Position numbers and translations under genes: made by a program. Of a stretch of 64,000 bases of DNA, positions 36,307-43,552 are shown in pieces; within the stretch, counting starts at the first letter, position 1, and each line of letters begins with the position of its first letter. Below the pieces are notes generated by a model. It was given only the letters and a program-made list of their open reading frames with translations. It was not told where the DNA came from and searched no databases. Source of the stretch: Planctomycetaceae bacterium. Lineage in GTDB: Bacteria; Planctomycetota; Planctomycetia; Pirellulales; Thermoguttaceae. The stretch spans positions 22,541 to 86,540 of the forward strand of contig JAAYAY010000117.1 in the NCBI GenBank assembly GCA_012719125.1, read 5' to 3'.

Positions 36307-37691
36307 CCGATCTGCCCGACCGTATTACTCTCAATGAATGGGATCGCCGCTACGCGGAACTCAGCCGTGCCGGGCTGCGAGAGCCGGATTACGGAGGTTG
36401 CCTCCGCCGCCACGTCGACGACGGAGACACGCGACTCCTCAGCCTGCGGATGGACAACTCGGCCGCCTCGCTGCGGCTCTGGAACTTCCTGCTAACGGAG
36501 GAAGACCGGCTCCGAAAAGCCCGTGAAGAGGGCAAGCTTCTGGTCGGCACGCTGAAGGATCTGGGCACCGTGCCGGTCATGGTCTACTCGATGAAGAACG
36601 CCGTGGCTTTCTATCCGGACGGCGCCTGGTGGATCCCATGCATCATGGAACGCAACGCGAAACTTCTGGAAATCGCCGATTCGCTGGGGATCGATGATTC
36701 CTTCTGCCCGGTCCGGGCGATGCTCGGAGCGTTCGTGTCGCAGGCGCATTTCCCGATTCCCGACTTGTTGATCTGCAGCGTCGGGGCTACCTGCGACGAC
36801 CTTTCTGCCATCGCTCAACGGCTGGACGCGATGGGGCACCCGGTTCACTGGTGGGAGATCCCTTTTCGACGAGCACCGGATCCTGGAGAGGAGTCCGTTG
36901 CACTGCCGGGGATCTTCCTGGCCCCACACGACCAGGTCGCGTTCGTCCGAAAGGAACTGGAACGGGTTCGCGAAATCCTCCAGGACCGGGCCGGCCTCGC
37001 ACTCTCCGATGCCGATCTTGCCGCAGGAATCGGGCGTGCGAATCGCGTTCGAAGCTTGCTTGACCGGCTCCGCGAAACGGTCTTCGCAGCGAGCCCCGCT
37101 CCTCTGCCTGCCCTGGAAATGCTCATCGCCGAGATGCTGGCCATTCACTTCTGCTCCGACCAGAACGAGTGCATGGCCGTACTCGAATCGCTCCTGGCGG
37201 AGGCGACGAAGCGGGCCGGCGCCGGCGTCGGTCCCTTGCCGGAGGATGCAGCGAGGATCTTCTGGGTCAATCCGGTTGCAGATCTTCGCGTCATGAACAT
37301 GCTGGAGGACGCGGGAGGGCGGGTATGTGGAACGGAGTATCTCTTCTCCCACGCCCTCGACCGGATTCCTGAAGGCATCGTTCCGATGGAGGCCTTGGCT
37401 CGCGCAGCACTCGCCGATCCGATGGCCGGCTCACCGGTCGACAGGGCCGAACGGATCTGCCATGATATCGGGAGATTCGGGGCCGAGGCGGTGGTCGTCT
37501 CGAGCATTCCGGGTGCGAGCCATTGCGCCTTGGAAGGAACGATCATCGGCGATATCGTGCGCCGCCGGCTTGCGCTGCCGATCCTGGAAATCGAGGTCCC
37601 GCCGATTACCGATTCCCAGGAACCCACGTTGCGGACCCGACTGGAAGCGTTGGTCGAAACGGCGAGGAGCAGACGCGCCGGAATCCCCTGA
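36303..37691 (+). CDS. 2-hydroxyacyl-CoA dehydratase-family protein, subunit 3
   Basis: The 462-residue product is a third HgdB-type protein. It starts at an ATG overlapping the previous stop. Recognisable parts are Cys-Pro-Val-Arg-Ala-Met-Leu-Gly, Cys-Ser-Val-Gly-Ala-Thr-Cys-Asp-Asp with a likely cluster Cys, and the second domain with Ile-Pro-Gly-Ala-Ser-His-Cys and Ile-Glu-Val-Pro. It is longer than the other two and more divergent. Having three related proteins is odd, because classical enzymes use two. Confidence 0.8.
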   Translation: MTDLPDRITLNEWDRRYAELSRAGLREPDYGGCLRRHVDDGDTRLLSLRMDNSAASLRLWNFLLTEEDRLRKAREEGKLLVGTLKDLGTVPVMVYSMKNAVAFYPDGAWWIPCIMERNAKLLEIADSLGIDDSFCPVRAMLGAFVSQAHFPIPDLLICSVGATCDDLSAIAQRLDAMGHPVHWWEIPFRRAPDPGEESVALPGIFLAPHDQVAFVRKELERVREILQDRAGLALSDADLAAGIGRANRVRSLLDRLRETVFAASPAPLPALEMLIAEMLAIHFCSDQNECMAVLESLLAEATKRAGAGVGPLPEDAARIFWVNPVADLRVMNMLEDAGGRVCGTEYLFSHALDRIPEGIVPMEALARAALADPMAGSPVDRAERICHDIGRFGAEAVVVSSIPGASHCALEGTIIGDIVRRRLALPILEIEVPPITDSQEPTLRTRLEALVETARSRRAGIP

Positions 37692-37703
37692 ACAAGGCAA
37701 GCG

Positions 37704-38498
37704 ATGATTGTTGCAGGCATAGACGCAGGTTCTCGCACGATCAAGGTCGTGCTGCTCGACGGAGAGACGCTCACCGTGCTCGGGGCCGGCGTGGTCGACC
37801 AGGGAATTGAGCAGGAGGCCCTGGCCGAACGACTGCTGCAGGATGTCTTGGAGAATGCCGGCATTCGACGCGACGACGTGGCTGCCATGGTCGCAACGGG
37901 ATACGGGCGCAAACTGATTCACGCCGCCGATACCCAGATCACCGAAATCAGTTGCCAGGCGGTCGGCGTCTCTCACTGTCTTCCCGGCGCTCGGACGGTC
38001 ATCGATATCGGAGGACAGGACAGCAAGTTCCTGCAGTTGTTGCCGTCGGGCAGGGTGAGCGACTTCGCCATGAACGACCGCTGCGCCGCCGGCACCGGAC
38101 GGTTTCTCGAAACGGCAGCCGCCCAATTGGGAGTCCGGGTGGCAGAATTCGGCGAGATGGCCGGCCGGAGCGCAGAAGCGGCGCAGATCAGCAGCATGTG
38201 CGTCGTCTTCGCCGAGACGGAGATTGTGGGCCTGCTCGCCCAAGGGTGCACGGCAGAAGATATCGCAGCGGGGATCCAGGCATCGATTGCCCAACGGATC
38301 GGTTGCATGGGCGGACTGAAGGCCACTCCGCCCGTGGTCTTCACCGGCGGTGTGGCCCTCGTGCCGACAATGGGCTCGGCTCTCAGTGCGGCCCTTGGGC
38401 ATCCCGTAACCGTCGCTCCCGAGCCCCAACTGACCTGTGCCCTTGGCGCCGCCATCATGGCGGCAAGACGAATTGATGCATCGAGTGACTCCGAGTGA
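37704..38498 (+). CDS. ATP-dependent activator of the dehydratase-family reductase (HgdC/BadF-BcrA type)
   Basis: The 264-residue product is an ASKHA-fold ATPase that injects single electrons, driven by ATP, into HgdB-type enzymes. It starts Met-Ile-Val-Ala-Gly-Ile-Asp-Ala-Gly-Ser-Arg-Thr-Ile-Lys (phosphate 1 loop) and has Val-Ile-Asp-Ile-Gly-Gly-Gln-Asp-Ser-Lys (phosphate 2 loop). The two Cys that bind the subunit-bridging [4Fe-4S] cluster appear in Asn-Asp-Arg-Cys-Ala-Ala-Gly-Thr-Gly and Ser-Ser-Met-Cys-Val-Val-Phe-Ala-Glu. Length is typical. It closes the reductase set and lies 212 nt before the first UGA-recoded gene. Confidence 0.92.
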   Translation: MIVAGIDAGSRTIKVVLLDGETLTVLGAGVVDQGIEQEALAERLLQDVLENAGIRRDDVAAMVATGYGRKLIHAADTQITEISCQAVGVSHCLPGARTVIDIGGQDSKFLQLLPSGRVSDFAMNDRCAAGTGRFLETAAAQLGVRVAEFGEMAGRSAEAAQISSMCVVFAETEIVGLLAQGCTAEDIAAGIQASIAQRIGCMGGLKATPPVVFTGGVALVPTMGSALSAALGHPVTVAPEPQLTCALGAAIMAARRIDASSDSE

Positions 38499-38709
38499 AA
38501 AGGAGTGGTTTGTTCAGTCATCGGCTCTTCCTTTGTGGAGTGAGAGCGATCGTTTCATCCATCGCAACACCCCCCCCTGGTGGGCGGCTGTTGTTTTTTT
38601 ACCCATTCTTGATAAACTGGCGTTGGCGGCGAAGTAAGGGTGAGGCTTCTGTCTGGTGCGTGTGGAAGCTGGCCCGTTCGAACTTCACCCAATCAGGCGG
38701 TGGTGGGAT

Positions 38710-40146
38710 ATGGACGATTCTGGATTCCGGACGCCCGGACGACTTCGGGCGGCTCTCGTTCTCCTCTTGCTCGTGGCAGCGTCCGCAAGGGCGGCTGACG
38801 AGGGGGATTCCTGCGAACTGAAGATTCAAGGACATTCGATCGTCCAGTTGACACTCATCGACAAGGCACGCCGGGCAGGCATTCGCCTCCTCGATAGTCC
38901 CGGCAAGACCGTCAAGCTCCCTGCGGGAGAATATCGTGTCGAGCAGGTCGAGTTGGAAGACGGCTATGTTCTGAATCTGACTCCCGGCCAACGCCAGGAC
39001 TGGTTCAAGGTGACGCCCGAAGGGCCCAATGAACTGGTCGTGGGTGCGCCGCTCTATCCGACGGTCACCGCCTCGCGGTGCGGCGGCTTCATTCAAATGG
39101 ATTACGACACGGTCGACGGCGCCGGCCGGAGCTACCGGAAGAACCGGGAGATCGGAGAGCAGAGGCCTCCCGCGCCGACGTTCACCGTCTACAGGGACGG
39201 CAAGGAAATCGGTTCCGGATCGTTTGAATATGGGTGAGGCGGCACCTGCGCGTGCTCGTGGCGAGTACCCCTGTCTGTAGGAAATGAAGAATTGAAAATC
39301 GTGGCGGCCCATGATCTCGGGAAACTAGGCGCAGCGGAAGGCAAGCCCGTCCTGCTGCAATGGGGCTGGTTTGACGGCAAGCCCACGCTTCCGCTCTGGA
39401 TCTTGCTGGCCGCGTTTCTGATCGTGCCGCAAGAGAACCGCAAGTGGCAGGCCTGGTTGATTCTCGTTATACCATTAGTGGCGATCGCACTTCGGCTGTT
39501 TTGTTTGATTCCGACGTTGGGATCCTCCGCTCAGTTCGATCTTCTCATTCAGTTGATTGTGACGTTCGCGATTGCCTGGGCAAGCGTGTGGCTGCTGGCG
39601 CCTTATTTCAGCACGGGCACCCGGCGGCGGGCGTTCGGTGCGGCCCTGGCGATCATGCTTGCCGTCGGCGTTGCCGGCTACGTGGCCTATTTCGGCTTCT
39701 GGACCGACTCGGGCGATCCGGGCACGGTGCTCATGTTCTGGCTGACAGGCAGCCTGTCTCTGCTGCTTGCCCTGACGTTGAGCGGCATCTGTTCGCGCAA
39801 GAGGTTTGCCCCGGGTATGATCGCGGTCTGGATGTTGATCTGGCTGCCCCTGTTCACGGTGGGAGCGGTCGTCACGATGTTCGTCGCAAGCATAGCGATT
39901 CGAGGAGGAATCAATATCGTCATGCTCGGCATGTTCGTACCCATGCTGGCAATCACGGGGGCGACCCTGTCGGCCTTCCTCTATGCCGTCAACCTGCCGG
40001 TCCTGATCCTGGCAGGAACGACCGACTGCTATCGCGAGCGATTGCGGGCCATGGTGCATCGAGATCCGATCGTCCAATCCCCGTTTGCTGAGGGGAGTGT
40101 TGTTGAGGCTGTCACATCGGTGCCGGCCGATGAGCAGGCCGATTAG
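38710..40146 (+). CDS. Putative selenoprotein A: exported domain, Sec-x-x-x-Cys motif and polytopic membrane domain (in-frame UGA at 39235)
   Basis: I read this as one 478-residue protein with selenocysteine at residue 176 (UGA 39235-39237). The start at 38710 gives a signal peptide (Leu-Val-Leu-Leu-Leu-Leu-Val-Ala-Ala-Ser-Ala-Arg-Ala). An exported beta-rich domain follows, then Phe-Glu-Tyr-Gly-Sec-Gly-Gly-Thr-Cys-Ala-Cys-Ser-Trp-Arg-Val-Pro. Beyond it the same frame stays open for 302 codons, giving about seven membrane segments. Standard gene calling would split it into a 175-residue secreted protein and a separate membrane protein with a TTG start. The same motif crosses a UGA in the gene at 43553-45322. 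It lies between the reductase activator and selD. I do not recognise the family. A Sec-containing membrane redox protein is inferred. Confidence 0.85.
39252..39268 (+). promoter_or_regulatory. Candidate bacterial SECIS hairpin of selenoprotein A
   Basis: After UGA 39235-39237, seven paired bases GTGCTCG (39252-39258) and CGAGTAC (39262-39268, one G-U pair) enclose a UGG loop (39259-39261). The loop lies 22-24 nt after the UGA, inside the range known for bacterial SECIS elements, and contains the G bases SelB usually needs. It has the same position and loop as the hairpin in the second gene. Confidence 0.75.
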
Positions 40147-40215
40147 CTTGCCACCCCAAACAGAACGAAGTACCATGCACGAGTTGACGGATAGACCAAG
40201 AGTGGGAGGCGGGAT

Positions 40216-41886
40216 TTGACAGTGAAGGACATGGAGAAACGGCGGCGGGTGATGGCCCGATCCATGCAGTTGGGCCACTGCATCTGCGACCCGAAGAAGT
40301 CGTGCCCTTGCGACATCTTCAGGCAGCAGGATCTCTGCCCCTGCGCCGGCGAACAGCCTACCCCCCCTGCCGGTCCGGCGAAGCTGACCGACCTCGTCCA
40401 TCGACCCGGCTGCGCGTCGAAGATCGACGCCCGTTCGCTCAAACGAATCCTCACCGGTCTGCCGTCGATCGACGATCCCCGCGTCCTGGTGGGAATGCCT
40501 GCGGCAGACGACGCCGGCGTCTACCAACTCGACGAAGACCAGGCGCTCGTCCAGACGGTCGACGTATTCTCCCCTTCGGTCGACGATCCCTACACCTTCG
40601 GGCAGATCGCGGCCGCCAATTCGGTGAGCGACGTCTACGCCATGGGAGGGCGCCCGATCACGGCGCTCTCCATCGTCGGATTTCCTGTGGGAAGCGTGGC
40701 CGATGATGTCCTGCACGAAATCCTCCGCGGCGGAATCGACAAGATGAAGGAGGCCGAGGTGGCTGTGATCGGCGGCCACAGTATCAATGACCAGGAGATC
40801 AAGGCGGGATTTGCCGTTACCGGATTGATTCATCCGAAAAAGATCGCCTCAAACGCCGGACTTCGCGCGGCCGATCAACTCGTGTTGACCAAACCGCTGG
40901 GTACGGGCGTGCTGGCCTTTGCGGGCCAGATCGGGCGTGCCCCCGACGGGGCCCTGGAGGCAGCCGCCCGGTCGATGGCTCGCTTGAACCGCGAGGCCGC
41001 AAGACTTATGATCGAGTGCGGCGCACATGCCTGCACCGACGTGACCGGGTTCGGACTGATGGGGCACCTGTCCGCCATGGCCGCCGCCAGCAAGGCCGAC
41101 GTGGAGGTCCTCTGGGACGATCTGCCGGTCTTGCCGGGACTGCTGCAATGCCTGGCGGATGGAATCGTGCCCGGCGCGATTGAGCGCAATCGGGAAGCGT
41201 CGGCCGCCAGCCTCGTCGCCGGCGACGGCCTGGACCAGGCCATGTTGGACCTGTGCTTCGATCCGCAAACCTCGGGCGGGCTGCTGATCGCCGTGCCGCC
41301 GGAGAACGTTGAGAGACTCGTCGAGCAATTGCATGAATCGGGCGATGTGGGGGCGGCGCATATTGGAGAGGTCCGCGGACCGGGCACCGGCCAGGTGTTC
41401 GTACTCACCAGCGGCAAGCGATCCTTGCCGACGCCGCGACGCTTTAAGAAAACGAAGGTTGCGAACGACAGGCCGGCGTCTGCCGAGTCGCCCGGTTGTT
41501 GCTCGTCTGCCGGACAAGAAGATAGCACGGAGCCCGTCATGAGCGAGGAAGGATCAGGAGCCTGTTGCTGCCCGCAGAACGGCGTGCCGGAGGATTGCTC
41601 CGGGACGGAAGAACTCTCCGCGGGGGTTTCCGAGACGGAAGCCAGGTTCCACGAGTTCCTGAAATCGGCCAACTCGCCCGGTGCCCTGGGAGCCAAGACG
41701 AAGCAGGCCATGGCGATTGCCTTATCGGTTCTGGCCAAATGCGAACCGTGCGTGAAGAGTCATGTCAAGAAAGCCCGGGCCATGGGGTTCACCCAAGAAG
41801 AGATCGACGAAGCCGCCTGGATGGCCATCGCCTTCGGCGGCTCACCCTTGATGATGTTCTACAAGGCCTTGCGCAGTAGCGTCTAG
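40216..41886 (+). CDS. selD: Selenophosphate synthetase SelD with Cys-rich N-terminus and fused AhpD-like domain
   Basis: SelD makes selenophosphate from selenide and ATP for SelA. This 556-residue version is about 200 residues longer than usual. Residues about 20-45 form a Cys-rich segment (His-Cys-Ile-Cys-Asp-Pro-Lys-Lys-Ser-Cys-Pro-Cys, then Cys-Pro-Cys). The SelD core follows, with catalytic Cys and Lys in Pro-Gly-Cys-Ala-Ser-Lys-Ile and the Asp-Val-Phe-Ser-Pro and Gly-Gly-His-Ser-Ile-Asn segments. A Cys-rich linker (Cys-Cys-Ser-Ser-Ala, Cys-Cys-Cys-Pro-Gln) leads to a C-terminal AhpD/carboxymuconolactone-decarboxylase-type domain with Cys-Glu-Pro-Cys-Val-Lys-Ser-His. A TTG start fits a GGGAGG site 6 nt upstream; GTG 40222 or ATG 40231 are alternatives. 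The fused thiol domain may reduce or hand over selenium, which is inference. Confidence 0.93.
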   Translation: MTVKDMEKRRRVMARSMQLGHCICDPKKSCPCDIFRQQDLCPCAGEQPTPPAGPAKLTDLVHRPGCASKIDARSLKRILTGLPSIDDPRVLVGMPAADDAGVYQLDEDQALVQTVDVFSPSVDDPYTFGQIAAANSVSDVYAMGGRPITALSIVGFPVGSVADDVLHEILRGGIDKMKEAEVAVIGGHSINDQEIKAGFAVTGLIHPKKIASNAGLRAADQLVLTKPLGTGVLAFAGQIGRAPDGALEAAARSMARLNREAARLMIECGAHACTDVTGFGLMGHLSAMAAASKADVEVLWDDLPVLPGLLQCLADGIVPGAIERNREASAASLVAGDGLDQAMLDLCFDPQTSGGLLIAVPPENVERLVEQLHESGDVGAAHIGEVRGPGTGQVFVLTSGKRSLPTPRRFKKTKVANDRPASAESPGCCSSAGQEDSTEPVMSEEGSGACCCPQNGVPEDCSGTEELSAGVSETEARFHEFLKSANSPGALGAKTKQAMAIALSVLAKCEPCVKSHVKKARAMGFTQEEIDEAAWMAIAFGGSPLMMFYKALRSSV

Positions 41887-41913
41887 ATCGTTTTTCGACC
41901 GATTTGACCCGAC

Positions 41914-42009
41914 GGAGGTGATTGGTGCCTGGTGGCGCCCCTGGTCTTCAAAACCAGTGTGGGGCTCGCAAGGGTCCTGGGTGGGTTCGATTCCCATTCG
42001 CCTCCGCCA
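41914..42009 (+). tRNA. selC: tRNA-Sec (anticodon UCA)
   Basis: The 96-nt gene includes the encoded CCA end (42007-42009). The acceptor stem has the 8 bp typical of bacterial tRNA-Sec (GGAGGTGA with the TTCGCCTCC side, one G-U pair). The anticodon stem CTGGT/ACCAG encloses the loop CTTCAAA with anticodon TCA at 41948-41950. A long extra arm follows (41958 to about 41980), then the T arm with GGTTCGATTCC. It starts 27 nt after the selD stop, on the same strand, so it may be processed from the selD transcript. Confidence 0.96.
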
Positions 42010-42082
42010 TTTTTCCGCTCGCAGAATCTGAAGGAACGTTCCCCTGCTAAGACTGCTTCGAACCATCCTGCAGCGAGTTCTT

Positions 42083-42478
42083 TTGCCGATCATCATGCTC
42101 GGGCTGGGGATCGGTTCGTTGGTGTGGGGCACGAACCATCATGTCCTGGAAATCTACGAGGAGCAGGAGATCGAGATCTCGATTGCACCGCCTCCGGAAA
42201 TGATGCTGCCGCCGAGTTTCCCCGGCGGTCCCGAAGACGGCATGGAACCGGGCTTTCCGGGGGCGCCGGGATTCGAGGAGCCCGGTTTCGGAGGTCAGCC
42301 GCCGTTCATGGCAGGCCCACCGCCCGAGTTGCAGAAAGTGAAGCAACTCGTGTGGGTGAGCAAGGAAGAGCCGGAAAGCCGGGCGGTCTTCGAAGTCACC
42401 ATCGGCGGCCTGGCACTTGTGGAAGGTGAGTTGCAGCGTACCTATAGCGGCGCCCCGCCCTCACTCTGCCCTACGTGA
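42083..42478 (+). CDS. Small proline-rich membrane-anchored protein of unknown function
   Basis: I do not recognise a family. A TTG at 42083 or an ATG at 42095 gives about 130 residues: an N-terminal hydrophobic helix (Ile-Met-Leu-Gly-Leu-Gly-Ile-Gly-Ser-Leu-Val-Trp-Gly), a Pro/Gly/Met-rich linker and a short C-terminal domain with Val-Trp-Val-Ser-Lys-Glu-Glu. The frame is open further upstream with a positively charged stretch, and a CTG at 42044 preceded by AAGGAACG could be the true start. Its stop overlaps a GTG of the next frame, so it is probably coupled to the Fe-S protein. It may be a periplasm-facing partner of that protein. Confidence 0.55.
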   Translation: MPIIMLGLGIGSLVWGTNHHVLEIYEEQEIEISIAPPPEMMLPPSFPGGPEDGMEPGFPGAPGFEEPGFGGQPPFMAGPPPELQKVKQLVWVSKEEPESRAVFEVTIGGLALVEGELQRTYSGAPPSLCPT

Positions 42479-42504
42479 ATGAAGTGAAGGAGGTCATGGT
42501 GGCC

Positions 42505-43398
42505 ATGGCCAAGAAAAAAACCGCTTCATTCACTGCACGACTCGCTCGCTTGCGTTACTCGGTCCAGGCGATGTTTGTGGCGGTCTGGATGGCGCCGATC
42601 TTGCGGGTCCATACGGCCTGCTCGCCGGTCTTCCACTGCTATTCCTGCCCCTTGGCCACCTTCGCCTGCCCGATCGGGGTGATCGCGAATTTCAGCGCGC
42701 TCCACATGTTCCCATTTCTTGCCGTGGGCACGCTCCTGGTGGCCGGCATGCTCCTGGGTGGTTTTGTCTGCGGTTGGATCTGCCCGTTCGGGCTGTTCCA
42801 GGATCTGCTGGGCCGGATTCCTACGCCCAAGTTCACCCTGCCGGGATGGACGGGCTACTTCCGTTTCGGTGTCCTCGGCCTGTTCGTGCTGGCCATTCCC
42901 TATTGGTTCGGCGAGGATCATCCCTTGTTCTTCTGCCGGCTTTGCCCGGCTGGCGCTTTGGAGGCGGCCTATCCCAACACGGTCGCCTTGGCACTAGCGG
43001 GCGAGCCGCTCGTCTGGCCGACCACGGTCAAGACGATCATCTTCGTGGCTTTCCTGCTGCTGGCCCTGTTCACCTGGCGTCCCTGGTGCACCGCACTGTG
43101 TCCCTTGGGCGCGATCTATAGCCTCTGCAACTCTTTCTCGTTCCTTTTCATCCGCGTGAACCGAGAGGAGTGCGGCGATTGCGGGATGTGCAAGTCCCTA
43201 TGCCGCTATGGAGAGGGGCCCACGCAACGAGCCAACGACCTGCGCTGCATACGCTGCCTCGACTGCACGAAATGCCGCAGCGTTTCGCTGTCCAGCGTCC
43301 TGAGCCGGTCGCCTCGAGCACGTGCCGCCCTGGACCGTCGTGATTCGCGAAGTGAACCGGAGACAGTTTCGATACTGGATCGACCCAAGCAAGAATGA
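42505..43398 (+). CDS. NapH/MauN-like membrane protein with 4Fe-4S sites
   Basis: The 297-residue product starts Met-Ala-Lys-Lys-Lys-Thr (ATG 42505, AGGAGG upstream; ATG 42496 is too close to it). It has about four membrane segments and the paired Cys loops of the NapH/CcoG-like polyferredoxin family: Cys-Gly-Trp-Ile-Cys-Pro-Phe-Gly, Cys-Arg-Leu-Cys-Pro-Ala-Gly and Cys-Thr-Ala-Leu-Cys-Pro-Leu-Gly. A ferredoxin-type C-terminus follows with Cys-Gly-Asp-Cys-Gly-Met-Cys and Cys-Ile-Arg-Cys-Leu-Asp-Cys-Thr-Lys-Cys. It should pass electrons across or along the membrane. Being between tRNA-Sec and the second selenoprotein, it is a candidate electron donor for that protein or for the reductase. Confidence 0.85.
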   Translation: MAKKKTASFTARLARLRYSVQAMFVAVWMAPILRVHTACSPVFHCYSCPLATFACPIGVIANFSALHMFPFLAVGTLLVAGMLLGGFVCGWICPFGLFQDLLGRIPTPKFTLPGWTGYFRFGVLGLFVLAIPYWFGEDHPLFFCRLCPAGALEAAYPNTVALALAGEPLVWPTTVKTIIFVAFLLLALFTWRPWCTALCPLGAIYSLCNSFSFLFIRVNREECGDCGMCKSLCRYGEGPTQRANDLRCIRCLDCTKCRSVSLSSVLSRSPRARAALDRRDSRSEPETVSILDRPKQE

Positions 43399-43552
43399 GG
43401 CAGCAGTATGACCCGGCGAGGGGGGCTCGTCGGCAAGAACCAACCGGCTGGCGGCAAACTGCTCGACGCAGCCAGCCGGCAGGGTTAGGATTTCCAGTGA
43501 TGCGGTGCGGTCGAACGATGTTTCGCTATTCCACTTGTGGAGGGAAATGATC

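Noticed and set aside
39292..40146. Separate membrane protein with its own TTG start
   Set aside because: The upstream frame is continuous through the UGA with a motif shared by another gene; a read-through selenoprotein explains both parts better.
42476..42478. TGA ending the small proline-rich gene as a third selenocysteine codon
   Set aside because: The frame meets another TGA three codons later (42485), no protein motif continues, and no hairpin lies at the right distance.
43396..43398. TGA ending the NapH-like gene as a selenocysteine codon
   Set aside because: The following codons run to a TAG at 43486-43488 without a recognisable motif, and no UGG-loop hairpin is present.
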